Counted from the stretch's first letter, positions 53,060-63,151 are shown. The stretch is 64,000 nt of DNA from Blastocatellia bacterium (GCA_021463145.1 JAJTWZ010000021.1:1-64000), one strand, 5' to 3'. The notes: a model not told the origin generated them from the letters alone. Program-made: numbers and translations.

Positions 53060-54343
53060 ATGCTCGACATTTCGTACGTCCGCGAAAACCTCGACGAGGT
53101 GCGACGGCGCCTCGCGACGCGCGGATTCGACACAACCGTTCTCGACAGGTTCGAGGAACTCGACGTCCGCAGGCGCCGGGCCATCACCGAGCACGGAGAC
53201 CTGGCAGCCGAGCGTAACCGGCTGAGTCCCGAGATCGGCGCGCTCATGAAGGAAGGGAAGAATGACGAGGCCGAGGCCAAACGACTTCGCGTCAAAGCCC
53301 TGAAAGAGCAGATTGACGCGCTCGATGCCGAGCGTGACGCCGCCGAGCACGACCTCAACGAGATCATGTTCGGGATTCCAAACCTTCCGCACGAATCTGT
53401 TCCCGTTGGAAAGGACGAGTCCGCAAACGTGGAGGTAAGAAGGTGGGGTGCGGCGCCCGAGCTCGGATTCGAGCCGCTCGATCACGTGACGCTCGGCGAG
53501 AAACACGGGATTCTCGACCTGCCACGGGCGGCGAAGATAACCGGAACGCGGTTCCCTCTGACACTCGGTGCGGGTGCGCTGCTCGAGCGCGCCTTGATGA
53601 ACTTCATGCTCGACGTCCACACCCGCGAGCACGGATACCAAGAAGTTCTTCCGCCGGTAATCGTAAACAGCGACTCGCTTTTCGGAACCGGCCAGCTTCC
53701 TAAGTTCGAGCAGGACCTTTTCAAGCTGGACTACGAGCGGCCGTATTATCTGATTCCAACCGCTGAAGTTCCCGTCACGAACATGTTCCGGGACGAGATC
53801 CTGGAAGCGGATTCGCTCCCCAGAAAGATGGCCGCGCACACGCTCTGCTTCCGGTCGGAGGCGGGCAGCTTCGGACAGGACACTCGCGGCATCATCCGGG
53901 TGCACCAGTTCAGCAAGGTCGAACTGGTCTGGTGCGTCCGTCCCGAGGAGAGTTACGCCGTACTCGAGAAACTCACGGACGACGCGTCCGAGATCCTTCG
54001 CCGGCTGGGGCTCCATCATCGGGTCGTGGCGCTCTCGACCGGCGATTTCACGTCGTCGTCGGCAAAGACCTACGACATCGAGGTCTGGATTCCATCGCAG
54101 CACACCTTCCGCGAGATCTCTTCCTGCTCGAATTTCGAGGCGTATCAGGCGCGCCGGGCGCAGATCCGATACCGCCCCGAACCTGGGGCGAAGACGCAGT
54201 TCGTCCATACCCTCAACGGGTCAGGACTCGCAATCGGGCGCACCTGGGTGGCTGTGGTCGAGAACTACCAGCAGGCGGACGGATCCATCCTGATTCCCGA
54301 AGCGCTCCGGTGCTACATGGGAGGGCTGGAGAGGATAGGTTGA
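53060..54343 (+). CDS. serS: seryl-tRNA synthetase
   Basis: This 427-residue class II synthetase charges tRNA-Ser. It has the N-terminal coiled-coil arm (about 30-105, RNRLSPEIGALMKEGKNDEA, then KALKEQIDALDAERDAAE), the motif 2 region CFRSEAGSFGQDTRGIIRVH, and motif 3 (GSGLAIGRTWVAVVENYQ). Length and order are standard. Confidence 0.97.
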   Translation: MLDISYVRENLDEVRRRLATRGFDTTVLDRFEELDVRRRRAITEHGDLAAERNRLSPEIGALMKEGKNDEAEAKRLRVKALKEQIDALDAERDAAEHDLNEIMFGIPNLPHESVPVGKDESANVEVRRWGAAPELGFEPLDHVTLGEKHGILDLPRAAKITGTRFPLTLGAGALLERALMNFMLDVHTREHGYQEVLPPVIVNSDSLFGTGQLPKFEQDLFKLDYERPYYLIPTAEVPVTNMFRDEILEADSLPRKMAAHTLCFRSEAGSFGQDTRGIIRVHQFSKVELVWCVRPEESYAVLEKLTDDASEILRRLGLHHRVVALSTGDFTSSSAKTYDIEVWIPSQHTFREISSCSNFEAYQARRAQIRYRPEPGAKTQFVHTLNGSGLAIGRTWVAVVENYQQADGSILIPEALRCYMGGLERIG

Positions 54344-54437
54344 GGTTAGAATTCGATCGGACGAAGAAAAGGCAACGCGGCGGGTACGCCGGAGACTCAT
54401 AGGGGCGTCCCATTCTGAAGTGTGGAGTAGCGCGGCG

Positions 54438-55697
54438 ATGCACAGAATTGGAGTGATTCTTGTTCTCGTTCTGACGCTCATTACGATGGCGCCGTCCGTA
54501 GCCAACGGTCAGGGGCGCCCGCGTCGCGTCGATCCTTCCCAAACGGTTCCTCCACCAACGGATGGGAGAGCTCCGGCTCCTACCGGCGCCGAGGCCGACG
54601 ACACGCTGAGCCTGGAAGGCGCGCTCATCGAAGTGCCGGCCGTAGTGTCGGACCGGTCGGGGCACTACGTTCCGCAACTCCGCCAGCAGGATTTCCGGGT
54701 ATTGGAGGACGGCGTCGAACAGGAGATCAGTTTCTTCAGTTCCGAGCGCGTGCCGATTCATGTCGCCCTGGTGATGGACACGAGCGGTTCGGCCCGTGAC
54801 ACGATCTACGATATCCAGTCGGCGGCAATCGAGTTCCTGAACCAGCTTCTGCCTGGCGACAAGGTACTGATCGTTTCGTTCAACAGCCAGGTCATCGTAG
54901 AACAGGAGTTCACCAACGACCGCCGGCAGTTGACTGCGGCGATCCGCCGGACTCAGGCGAACGGGTCGACGAAGCTATATGAAGCCGTCTACCTGACCGT
55001 TGCGGAGCGGTTGAGACACGTCGAGGGCCGCAAGGCGATGGTCATCCTCTCCGACGGAGAGGATACGGCTTCGAGCGATGTCACGGCCGACGAAGCGATC
55101 AACGTATGTTCGGAAAGCGACGTCGTCGTCTACGGAATCCGGTATCCGGAGTCGGCCGGAACGAACGTTTTCCGGATCCCCCAGACGACTCCGCCGGCGT
55201 ACCCGAACCCTGGCCCCAACACGGGCCCCAACACGGGTCCGAACACGAACCCGGGCGGCACCTATCCGCCGGGCTATCCTCAGCCGCGACGGCGCAACAG
55301 GCAGCGGCCCAACGTCAACATCCCGAATATTCCCTGGCCGAGTTGGCCACTTCAGCCGACCGGGTCAGGCTTCGTTGGCCAGCCGCAGTACAGCGGAAGA
55401 AATCCGGGACAGCGCCAGTCGAATCCGGGGTGGGGCAACGCGACGGGTGGCGATCCATTCATGGACGCGGTAGCGGCGAACTCCGGCGGACAGATCTACT
55501 ACTCCGAGAGCATTGGAAACGTAGCCGGGGTGTTCGCGTCGATCGCCGAGGAACTGCGTCAGACCTACATCATCGGATACTCGCCGACGGTTCCGGTTTC
55601 CAAGGGCGGCTACAGGCGGATATCCGTCCAGGTTCCTGCGCGCCCTGAAGTCGCCGTTCGACACCGGCTGGGATATCAGGCCGAGACGTACAAGTAG
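54438..55697 (+). CDS. secreted VWFA-domain protein (acidobacterial type)
   Basis: ATG 54438 gives a 419-residue protein with a signal peptide (about 1-25). Residues 50-85 contain the PAVVSDRSGHYVPQLRQQDF stretch typical of the acidobacterial VWFA-related family. The A domain follows with its metal site DTSGSARDT (about 114-122), and a later ILSDGEDTASSD with the second aspartate. A Pro/Asn/Gly-rich insertion at about 255-340 (with the repeat NPGPNTGPNTGPNTNPG) splits the domain from a C-terminal SIAEELRQTYIIGYSP. It probably mediates adhesion or assembly outside the cytoplasm. Confidence 0.88.
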   Translation: MHRIGVILVLVLTLITMAPSVANGQGRPRRVDPSQTVPPPTDGRAPAPTGAEADDTLSLEGALIEVPAVVSDRSGHYVPQLRQQDFRVLEDGVEQEISFFSSERVPIHVALVMDTSGSARDTIYDIQSAAIEFLNQLLPGDKVLIVSFNSQVIVEQEFTNDRRQLTAAIRRTQANGSTKLYEAVYLTVAERLRHVEGRKAMVILSDGEDTASSDVTADEAINVCSESDVVVYGIRYPESAGTNVFRIPQTTPPAYPNPGPNTGPNTGPNTNPGGTYPPGYPQPRRRNRQRPNVNIPNIPWPSWPLQPTGSGFVGQPQYSGRNPGQRQSNPGWGNATGGDPFMDAVAANSGGQIYYSESIGNVAGVFASIAEELRQTYIIGYSPTVPVSKGGYRRISVQVPARPEVAVRHRLGYQAETYK

Positions 55698-55812
55698 TAC
55701 CGCCACCGAATTTTCTTTGCGCGTACGCGCCGATGCGAGACGATCTCCCGTATCGGCGCGATGTTCTTTCTCGCCAGCCTTCTGCGATGAACTCCCTGTT
55801 ACGAGGTTGACC

Positions 55813-56616
55813 ATGCGAACACGATCCTTACCGGTCGCGCTTGCCGCGATTTCACTGATCCTGCCCCTGACTGGATGTATCAAGGCCGACCCCGCCAAGG
55901 TGCCCGAGTCCGCGACTAGAGTGATGGAGACGCTTCGCGACCGGAACTACATCGGGATGTACGACAGGTCGTCGAAGGCTTTCAAAGGAACGTTCAAGCA
56001 GGCCGAGTTCACGACGAAGATGGCCGGGCTCGAAGGCTTCGGCCAGTTGCTCGAGTTCGCGGCCGTCGGCGAACCGGAAATCAGCCAGGATGGCAACGAC
56101 AAGCTTGCGTGGGTCCACTACAAGGCGAAGTTCGCCCTGGCCGAGGGCCCGTTCAAAGTGAAACTTCGCGGAAACGACGTTACGGGCGAGTGGCAACTCG
56201 ATGGCTACGACTACGACATCTCGGGAAACACGACCGAGCCCCCGTATCCGGCCGACAGCGACGGCGCCGAAAAGCTCGCCCGCCGCTTCCTGTACCTCTG
56301 GCAGAACCGGCGTTATGACGACCTGGCCAAGACGATGAAGCTTCAGGAGGAGCCGGATCGTATCCGCGAGTTCATGCAGAAACTCGAGAACGCGGGCGAC
56401 CTCCTTACACTGACGCGGACCAACTTCACGGAATCTACGGTGCAGGGGGCGCCGGCGGCGTCGATGGACTACGACATGAAGTTCGACAACGGCAGCGGCA
56501 CGATGCATTTCGAACTCGTGGCAATCAAACGCGAGTGGCAGATCGACACCGTGAAATACAACATCACGTACGACAAGAGCGGGGACCGCGCCTCGAACAC
56601 GAACGCTGCGAAGTAG
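55813..56616 (+). CDS. lipoprotein of unknown function
   Basis: ATG 55813 opens a 267-residue protein with a lipobox (LPLTGC, Cys at about residue 22). The rest resembles two NTF2-like or DUF-type modules in tandem (residues 30-130 and 150-260), each with ESATRVMETLRDRNYIGMYD- or RRFLYLWQNRRYDDLAKTMK-like helices followed by strands ending KREWQIDTVKY. The fold is inferred by eye. It is probably tethered to a membrane. Confidence 0.7.
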   Translation: MRTRSLPVALAAISLILPLTGCIKADPAKVPESATRVMETLRDRNYIGMYDRSSKAFKGTFKQAEFTTKMAGLEGFGQLLEFAAVGEPEISQDGNDKLAWVHYKAKFALAEGPFKVKLRGNDVTGEWQLDGYDYDISGNTTEPPYPADSDGAEKLARRFLYLWQNRRYDDLAKTMKLQEEPDRIREFMQKLENAGDLLTLTRTNFTESTVQGAPAASMDYDMKFDNGSGTMHFELVAIKREWQIDTVKYNITYDKSGDRASNTNAAK

Positions 56617-56704
56617 CCATTCGGGACCTCTTCTTGACCCCTGTACGCCGGACGCGGACAATGAGCGCGCCCGATACAACGTCTCGAGAGGAGAACTTTC
56701 GCCA

Positions 56705-57931
56705 ATGGCTCGAATACGTGCCTTCCGTGCGCTGCGTCCGCCAGTGGAACGCGCGGCCGACGTCTCGGCCGTGCCGTACGACGTGGTGAACTCGGAAGAA
56801 GCAGCAGCCCTCGCCAGGGGCAATCGGTGGAGTTTCCTCCACGTGTCTCGACCGGAAATCGACCTGCCAGCCGGCACCGACCTTTATTCGGACGCCGTGT
56901 ACGCAAAGGCTCGCGAGAATTTCGACTCGCTCGTCGCCGGCTGCCCGCTCGAGCGTGATCCCGAGCCGTCGCTCTACCTCTACAGGTTGAGGATGGGCGA
57001 CCACGAGCAGACCGGGCTCGTCGCGTGTTGTTCTGTCGACGAGTACGACGAAGATCGCATCAAGAAGCACGAGCGCACGCGACGCGACAAGGAGGACGAC
57101 CGGACCAGGCACCTGGTCACTCTCGGGGCTCAGACTGGACTGGTGTTCCTGACCTATCGGGGGCAGGCGGCGATAGACGGCCTCGTTGCCGAAGTCACGG
57201 CCACGACTCCGCTCTACGACTTCCTGGCGCCCGACGGGATCGCACACACGATGTGGCGGATTCCGGAGCCGGACCGGTTCGTCGAAGCTTTTTCGAACGT
57301 GCCGGACCTCTACGTCGCCGACGGTCACCATCGTTCGGCATCGGCGAGCCGTGCCCGGGCGCAGTTGCGCGACGCGAATCCGGGTCACACGGGCGAGGAA
57401 GACTACAACTTCGTGCTGGCGGTCGTTTTTCCGGCCGGCCAGTTGCGGATTCTGCCCTACAACCGGGTCGTGAAGGACCTGAATGGTCACACGAAGGATG
57501 AGTTTCTTGCGGCGCTTGGAGAGCGATTCGAAGTGGCGCCCGGCGCGTCTCCCGATCCCGCACGCGGGTCGTTTTCGATGTATCTGGACGGTTCGTGGTT
57601 CGGCCTCACGCCGCCGGACGGCTCGGTGGACAGGAGCGATCCGATTGCCTCGTTGGACGTAAGCGTCCTTCAGGATCGCGTGCTCTCGCCGCTGCTGGGC
57701 GTCGAGGATCCCCGCACGGACAAGCGCATCGACTTCGTCGGAGGCATCCGCGGAACAGCGGAACTTGTGCGGCTCGTCGATTCGGGCAAGGCCGCCGTCG
57801 CGTTCTCGCTTCATCCGACCACGCTGGACGACCTGATGCGAATCGCGGACGCCGGCGAGATCATGCCGCCTAAGTCGACCTGGTTCGAACCTAAACTTCG
57901 TGACGGACTCGTCTGCCACACGATCAACTAA
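56705..57931 (+). CDS. DUF1015 family protein
   Basis: This 408-residue protein matches DUF1015 over its full length: IRAFRALRPPVERAADVSAV then PYDVVN at the start, KKHERTRRDKEDDRTRH in the middle, ADGHHRSASA (about 203-212), and FVGG followed by PPKSTWFEPKLRDGL at the end. The role is unproven. It is followed ten bases later by serA and then serC, and this clustering suggests a part in serine metabolism; that is inference from context. Confidence 0.9.
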   Translation: MARIRAFRALRPPVERAADVSAVPYDVVNSEEAAALARGNRWSFLHVSRPEIDLPAGTDLYSDAVYAKARENFDSLVAGCPLERDPEPSLYLYRLRMGDHEQTGLVACCSVDEYDEDRIKKHERTRRDKEDDRTRHLVTLGAQTGLVFLTYRGQAAIDGLVAEVTATTPLYDFLAPDGIAHTMWRIPEPDRFVEAFSNVPDLYVADGHHRSASASRARAQLRDANPGHTGEEDYNFVLAVVFPAGQLRILPYNRVVKDLNGHTKDEFLAALGERFEVAPGASPDPARGSFSMYLDGSWFGLTPPDGSVDRSDPIASLDVSVLQDRVLSPLLGVEDPRTDKRIDFVGGIRGTAELVRLVDSGKAAVAFSLHPTTLDDLMRIADAGEIMPPKSTWFEPKLRDGLVCHTIN

Positions 57932-57941
57932 CGGAGCATCG

Positions 57942-59144
57942 ATGAAGATCCTGATCGCCGATAAATTTCCGAGTGCTGGCGTCGACGCCCTTGCCGCCAT
58001 CGGATGCGATGTGACGGTAAACCCGGATCTGAAGGACGAGTTGCTCGTCTCGGCGCTCCGCGACGGCGGCGCCGACGTGCTTGTGGTTCGATCCACCAAG
58101 GTGACCGAGCCGATGCTGGACGCGGGAAGGCTGCGCCTGGTGGTCAGGGCCGGTGCGGGCTACAACACCATCGACGTAAAGGCAGCTAGCGCTCGCGGCA
58201 TCTACGTTTCGAACTGTCCCGGAAAGAACTCCGTCGCTGTCGCCGAGCTCGCCTTCGGTTTGTTGCTCGCCATCGACCGGCGCATTCCCGACAACGTCGC
58301 CGACATCCGGAGCGGTATCTGGAACAAGAAGGAGTACGGAAAGGCACAGGGGCTTTTCGGCCGCACGCTCGGACTCGTCGGCGTCGGGAAGATCGGGCAG
58401 GAGATGATCGGACGGGCCAGGGCGTTCGGCATGCCCGTCGTGGCTTGGAGCCGGTCGCTGACCGACGCTCAGGCGGAGGAACTCGGCATCGTCCGGGCTG
58501 CTTCTCCGGTCGACGTCGCGAAGGAGGCGGACGTTCTCAGTCTTCACGTGGCGCTGACGCCTGAAACGCGCGGCCTGGTGGGAAAGGAGGTCCTCGGCGC
58601 CATGCGGCCCGGCGCCGTGTTGCTGAACACCTCCCGCGCTGAGGTCGTCGACCAGTCCGCGCTCGAAGCGGCGATCGACGAGAAGGGATTGCGCGTCGGG
58701 CTCGACGTGTTCGAAGGCGAGCCGGCGACTGCCACGGGAGAATGCTCGGTGCCGATCGCTTCGCGGGCCGGCGTGTACGTCACGCACCATATCGGGGCGT
58801 CGACCGATCAGGCGCAGGCGGCGATCGCGGACGAGACCGTGCGGATCGTCCGCGTTTACAAGGAGACCGGCGTCGTCCCGAACGTCGTGAACCTGGCGGT
58901 CCGGACTCCGGCGACTCATCTGCTGACCGTGCGGCACCGGGATCGCGTGGGCGTGCTCGCGCACGTACTCGGGGCGCTGCGCGCGGCTGGGATCAACGTC
59001 CAGGAAATGGAGAACGTCGTGTTCGACGGGGCCGAGGCCGCCATCGCGCGCATTCAGGTCGACCAGTCGCCATCTGGCGGCGTGCTCGAGACAGTAGCCG
59101 GAAACGAGCACGTGCTCGCGACCGAGGTGATAGACCTCAAATAG
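57942..59144 (+). CDS. serA: D-3-phosphoglycerate dehydrogenase
   Basis: ATG 57942 gives a 400-residue enzyme that oxidises 3-phosphoglycerate with NAD in the first step of serine synthesis. Motifs are VVRAGAGYNTIDVKAASARG, then GRTLGLVGVGKIGQEMIGRA for NAD, and LHVALTPETRGLVGKEVL with the substrate arginine; the catalytic histidine pair is in THHIGASTDQAQ. The C-terminal 75 residues are ACT-like (LLTVRHRDRVGVLAHVLGAL), so feedback control by serine is plausible. Confidence 0.95.
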   Translation: MKILIADKFPSAGVDALAAIGCDVTVNPDLKDELLVSALRDGGADVLVVRSTKVTEPMLDAGRLRLVVRAGAGYNTIDVKAASARGIYVSNCPGKNSVAVAELAFGLLLAIDRRIPDNVADIRSGIWNKKEYGKAQGLFGRTLGLVGVGKIGQEMIGRARAFGMPVVAWSRSLTDAQAEELGIVRAASPVDVAKEADVLSLHVALTPETRGLVGKEVLGAMRPGAVLLNTSRAEVVDQSALEAAIDEKGLRVGLDVFEGEPATATGECSVPIASRAGVYVTHHIGASTDQAQAAIADETVRIVRVYKETGVVPNVVNLAVRTPATHLLTVRHRDRVGVLAHVLGALRAAGINVQEMENVVFDGAEAAIARIQVDQSPSGGVLETVAGNEHVLATEVIDLK

Positions 59145-59241
59145 AAGGACTCAGCGATTCCCGGCAGACTCGCGCGGACTCGTGCGAGTCGACGTCGCAG
59201 ACGGCGGGGTGCCTGGAGGCGCGATTGAACAGGAGAGACCA

Positions 59242-60348
59242 ATGAGCAGCAGCGAAAAGGCCGCCGCCGGCCGCATTTACAATTTCAGCGCGGGCCCCGG
59301 ATGCCTGCCGCTTGCCGTCCTCGAGCAGGCCCAGGCAGACCTCGTGAACTACAAGGGCGTTGGCATGTCCGTACTCGAGATGAGCCATCGGTCCAAGACC
59401 TACGACGGCATTTTCAAGACCGCCCAGGCCGACCTTCGCGAGCTTCTGGGGATTCCGGACGGGTATCACGTCCTCTTTCTGCAGGGAGGAGCTTCGCTGC
59501 AGTTCTCGATGGTCCCGATGAACTTCCTTCCGAAGGAGGGCTGCGCCGACTATATCGTCACGGGCGCCTGGTCGCAGGGCGCGGTCAAGGAGGCGAAGCG
59601 CATAGGGACCGTTAACATTGCCGGTACGACGGAGTCCGAGAACTTCTGCAGGATTCCGAAGCCATCCGAGCTGACGTTCGATTCGAAGGCGGCGTACGTC
59701 CATTTCACGTCGAACAACACAATTTTCGGAACAGAGTGGGCTGCGGAGCCCGAGGCCGGATCGGTGCCGCTCGTCTGCGATGCTTCGTCCGACATTCTCA
59801 GCCGCGGGATCGATGTCTCGAAGTACGGACTGATCTACGCCGGTGCTCAGAAGAACATGGGGCCGGCCGGCGTCACGACCGTCATCGTGCGCGACGACAT
59901 GCTCGCGGGCGTGCCGGACGGGCTTCACACGATGCTCGATTACCGGACGCACGTGAAGAAGGAATCGCTCTACAACACACCGTCGTGCTATGCGATCTAC
60001 GTCGTCGGGCTGGTTCTCGAATGGCTTAAGGGCCTGGGTGGGCTCGATGCGATGGAGGCGGTCAACCGCGAAAAGGCCGGCATCCTGTACGGCGCAATCG
60101 ACTCGACCGAGTTCTACACTGGGACCGCGGAGGTCGAAAGCCGGTCGCTCATGAACGTGACGTTCCGATTGCCCAGCGAGGAGCTCGAGAAGAAGTTCAT
60201 CGCCGAGGCGACGGCTTCCGGGCTCGACGGTCTCAAGGGGCACAGGTCGGTGGGCGGCCTCCGGGCGTCCATCTACAATGCTTTCCCGACCGATGGAGTG
60301 CGCGCACTCGTCGATTTCATGCGCGAGTTCGAGCGCACGAACGGCTGA
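59242..60348 (+). CDS. serC: phosphoserine aminotransferase
   Basis: This 368-residue PLP enzyme converts 3-phosphohydroxypyruvate to phosphoserine. It begins with IYNFSAGPGCLPLAVLEQAQ, then has FLQGGASLQFSMVPMNFLP, DASSDILSR and the PLP lysine in YAGAQKNMGPAGVT. It follows serA by 97 bases on the same strand and completes two of the three serine pathway steps. SerB is not visible in the window. Confidence 0.96.
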   Translation: MSSSEKAAAGRIYNFSAGPGCLPLAVLEQAQADLVNYKGVGMSVLEMSHRSKTYDGIFKTAQADLRELLGIPDGYHVLFLQGGASLQFSMVPMNFLPKEGCADYIVTGAWSQGAVKEAKRIGTVNIAGTTESENFCRIPKPSELTFDSKAAYVHFTSNNTIFGTEWAAEPEAGSVPLVCDASSDILSRGIDVSKYGLIYAGAQKNMGPAGVTTVIVRDDMLAGVPDGLHTMLDYRTHVKKESLYNTPSCYAIYVVGLVLEWLKGLGGLDAMEAVNREKAGILYGAIDSTEFYTGTAEVESRSLMNVTFRLPSEELEKKFIAEATASGLDGLKGHRSVGGLRASIYNAFPTDGVRALVDFMREFERTNG

Positions 60349-60467
60349 CGATCGGGTAACGGAGCTCGGGCGCGGATGGATGGGCCGGCAGTGTCGGCCG
60401 GTGTTCATCCGCGCCCAACTGTGGCAAACTTTCGCGCCGTGGAAATCAATCGAGGAACTCTGCCTGC

Positions 60468-61466
60468 ATGCGACCCACTCCAATAGCGGTGCTTGCGCTG
60501 ATGCTTGTCGCCGCGACGGTGTCGGGTGCTCAGACCGGTACGAACCCTCCGGCGCCTTCTCCAGCGTCCGGGATTATCTTCGTGGACGTGACGCCGGACT
60601 CGATCGTGACGATCAAGACGGCCCAGAACGTCGTGACCCGTGTAGCGCTTCCAGCGGAAGCCAAACAGGCCATTTGCGGCGACGTGTTCGACGCGGCGTC
60701 CGGTACGGGCACCTTCGTCATCGATCGCAGCGGCAACGACGTGTTCATCAAGCCGCTTGCGACGAAAGGCCAGACGAACCTGTTCATCAAGACCGAGCGC
60801 GAGGTCTACAACTTCGATCTGACTGTCGTTACCGCGGCCCAGGCATATCGCGTCGTCAACGTGAACCTGCCGCCTTACGAGCGGCAGATCGCCGAGCAGA
60901 AGGCCGCCGCCGCTAGAGATATTGCTCGCGACCGCGCTGCGATGGAGTCCGAGATGGCTGGCAAGCTCGCCGACCGGAAGCGCGAACTCGAGCAGGCGAA
61001 CGAGGAGACTCTCGCGTCCGAGCGCGGGAAACTGCGGGCAGAGACGGACCGGCGTTCAACGGACCTCGCAATGCGGCGGATTGCCGACGGCGTCATGCAG
61101 GGCTTCACCACGGTTGCCTTCCGCGAGAAAAGGGGACAACTCGACCAACTCGACGTGGTGGTCGACGATGCCGGATACGTGTTCGAGGGCCGGCTCTACG
61201 TGAAGTACCGGATCACGAACCGGGGGACGGGCGAGGCGGCATACGCCGACCCGAAGGTGTACGTCCGTACGGGTGAAGAGGACCGCCCTGTCGCGTCGGT
61301 AACGATATCGGCTCGGGGCGACTTCAAGGTCCCCGCCGGCCAGACCGTGACCGGGGTCGTCGTATTCGAGCGGATAACGCTCGAGCGCGGCGAGCGCCTG
61401 CTCTTCGTCGTCAGAGGGCAGGCGGAGGGGCGGGCCGTTCAACTTCGCTTGCTGGAACAGGCCTGA
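60468..61466 (+). CDS. VirB9/TrbG-like secreted protein
   Basis: This 332-residue protein has a signal peptide (about 1-21). A beta-rich stretch at about 35-130 (VTRVALPAEAKQAICGDVFD, then IDRSGNDVFIKPLATKGQTN and TEREVYNFDLTVV) resembles the N-terminal domain of VirB9/CagX proteins. A charged coiled-coil segment follows (about 145-200), and then a C-terminal beta domain (AYADPKVYVRTGEEDRPVAS). No other type IV secretion genes flank it, but a lytic transglycosylase gene, like VirB1, lies 25 bases downstream. It may be a small envelope complex of its own. Confidence 0.65.
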   Translation: MRPTPIAVLALMLVAATVSGAQTGTNPPAPSPASGIIFVDVTPDSIVTIKTAQNVVTRVALPAEAKQAICGDVFDAASGTGTFVIDRSGNDVFIKPLATKGQTNLFIKTEREVYNFDLTVVTAAQAYRVVNVNLPPYERQIAEQKAAAARDIARDRAAMESEMAGKLADRKRELEQANEETLASERGKLRAETDRRSTDLAMRRIADGVMQGFTTVAFREKRGQLDQLDVVVDDAGYVFEGRLYVKYRITNRGTGEAAYADPKVYVRTGEEDRPVASVTISARGDFKVPAGQTVTGVVVFERITLERGERLLFVVRGQAEGRAVQLRLLEQA

Positions 61467-61491
61467 TTAGGCCAATCTCCTACGCGTGAGT

Positions 61492-62256
61492 ATGAGCCTC
61501 CGAATGGTTCTGGCCGCGACCGCGGTAGCCGGACTCGGCTGTTTCGCCTCGACGGCGTCTGCGCAGACGCCCGTGCGTCCGCCTGGACAGTCGACGCAGT
61601 TGAGCGTTCCCGACGGCAAGCCAGCGGGAGGATCGCTCGTCGTGGACTTCGGCGAGCCGGCGAAGCCGGACGTCGCGAAGCCCTCCAGGCCGGAGCCGGC
61701 GATCGTTCCTGACCGCCCACGCGCCTGTTCCACGGGCGACGCGGCGCTCGACGGGGTGATTGCCGAGGCTGCGACGCGCTACGGCGTTGACCCGTGCCTG
61801 GTCGTTGCAGTGATGTCTCAGGAATCGGGATACAGGCGCAACGCGGTTTCGCCGAAGGGTGCGAGCGGCTACATGCAGCTGATGCCCGAAACGGCACGTC
61901 GCCTCGGGGTGTCGGACATCTTCGATCCGCGCCAGAACGTGCACGCTGGCACACGGTACCTCAGGATGTTGCTCGAGCGTTTCGGCGGAAGCCTGGAACT
62001 GGCGCTTGCCGGCTACAACGCCGGCGAGGGAGCGGTGGAGCGCTACGGCCGCCGAATTCCGCCGTTTGCGGAGACGCAGAACTACGTGCGACTGATATCG
62101 ACGAAATATCGAACGAAGTACGCCGGTGTGACGGCCCTTCGGGGATCGGCGCCCCCGCCTCCTCCCCTTGCGGTCAATACAGGTCCCGCGCGGCCTCCCG
62201 TGGCCTGGCGGATCAGCGTTGACTTCGAGGCGGAAAGCGATCCGCCAAAGCCTTAG
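61492..62256 (+). CDS. SLT-type lytic transglycosylase
   Basis: ATG 61492 gives a 254-residue protein with a signal peptide (about 1-25), a proline-rich linker, and an SLT domain at about 80-200. The catalytic glutamate lies in [17 protein letters not shown], and [31 protein letters not shown] and a TQNYV segment follow. It cleaves peptidoglycan with anhydro product formation. The C-terminal tail is Pro-rich. Linked to the VirB9-like gene, it may open the wall for that complex. Confidence 0.92.
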   Translation: MSLRMVLAATAVAGLGCFASTASAQTPVRPPGQSTQLSVPDGKPAGGSLVVDFGEPAKPDVAKPSRPEPAIVPDRPRACSTGDAALDGVIAEAATRYGVDPCLVVAVMSQESGYRRNAVSPKGASGYMQLMPETARRLGVSDIFDPRQNVHAGTRYLRMLLERFGGSLELALAGYNAGEGAVERYGRRIPPFAETQNYVRLISTKYRTKYAGVTALRGSAPPPPPLAVNTGPARPPVAWRISVDFEAESDPPKP

Positions 62257-62263
62257 CCTTTAG

Positions 62264-62799
62264 GGCATCTTCGGCAATTGCGGTGCTGAGCTCTGCGGGA
62301 GGACGCCGGTTGCCGGAGCGAACAGTGGGCTTTTGAACTCTGGGCAGATCGTCTCTTCGACGACCACGTATGGCTCGCGAGTGTATTCGCCTGGCGGTGT
62401 CGCGCCTGGAACGTACGACGTCAGATCCTCACGTGCAGGGTTCGTGACTGAAACGACGATGGGTGTTGTCGATACAGAGAACGCGACGACGACCACCGGC
62501 TTCGCCCTCGACCCGACGTCGACCGGCCAGATCAACTGCGGCTACGACGGGCGCGATCAGCTCGTAGCCGTTATCGATCAGGCCGGTGAAGCAGCGATCT
62601 ACAGATATGACTCCGTCGGCAACCTCCTGGCGATCGATCGGCAACTCGCCGCGGATGTTTCGATCATCGAGTTCATGCCCGATGTCGGAGCAACCAACGT
62701 CACGGTGACGATCTTCGGCACACGATTCGGCTCGACGTCCGCGACGAATTCGGTGACCTTCAACGGCGTCGCGGCGTTCGTTCTAAGCGCGTCTGACTG
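62264..62799 (+). pseudogene. remnant of an RHS/TIG-type surface protein
   Basis: The frame opens right after a stop at 62261. It encodes a carboxypeptidase-regulatory-like strand set (APGTYDVRSSRAGFVTE), one RHS/YD unit (YDGRDQLVAVIDQAGEAAIY, then RYDSVGNLLAIDR) and the start of an IPT/TIG domain (TNVTVTIFGTRFGSTSATNS). It is cut at 62796 by a hairpin repeat. No plausible start codon or continuation is found, so it is a fragment of a larger secreted polymorphic protein. Confidence 0.65.
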
Positions 62800-62835
62800 G
62801 CGACAATTAGAATTTCCGGTGGTTCTAACTGTCGC
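62800..62835. repeat. hairpin repeat with GCGACAATTAGAA arms, copy A
   Basis: GCGACAATTAGAA and TTCTAACTGTCGC are inverted complements with one G-T pair. The same stem recurs at 63705-63756, so the two bound the repeat-rich region. It interrupts the RHS/TIG remnant. Confidence 0.7.
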
Positions 62836-62847
62836 TGATCATTCCCG

Positions 62848-63122
62848 ACCGCTCCGCTGTCGCGGACGATGGCCGAGACGCCGTGACCGCGAAGCGGTCA
62901 CAGACGATAGCCGGGGGTCACGGCGGTGAGCGAAGCGATCCGCCGTGACCCCCGGTCCGCCCACCCAAATCGACCCGACCGCGGAGCGGTCGCACCAAAC
63001 GGCGAAAAGCGAGTGCATTGCAGGCAGATCGAAACGACCCAGGTGCGCGTGGCCCGAGCGACGGTGCGACCGCTCCGCGGTCGTCGCGTTGGGGTGGGCG
63101 GTTCCGCGGGTCGCGCCGCGGC
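62848..63122. repeat. 275-bp palindrome-rich repeat, copy 2 (inverted relative to 8196-8470)
   Basis: It reads as the reverse complement of copy 1. The main hairpin at 62911-62955 has CCGGGGGTCACGGCGG and CCGCCGTGACCCCCGG. One pair differs from copy 1 (C-G in place of A-T) and both arms changed, so the stem is conserved. Confidence 0.8.
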
Positions 63123-63151
63123 TCGTTGGACTCGCCGCGCGCGACCCACGG

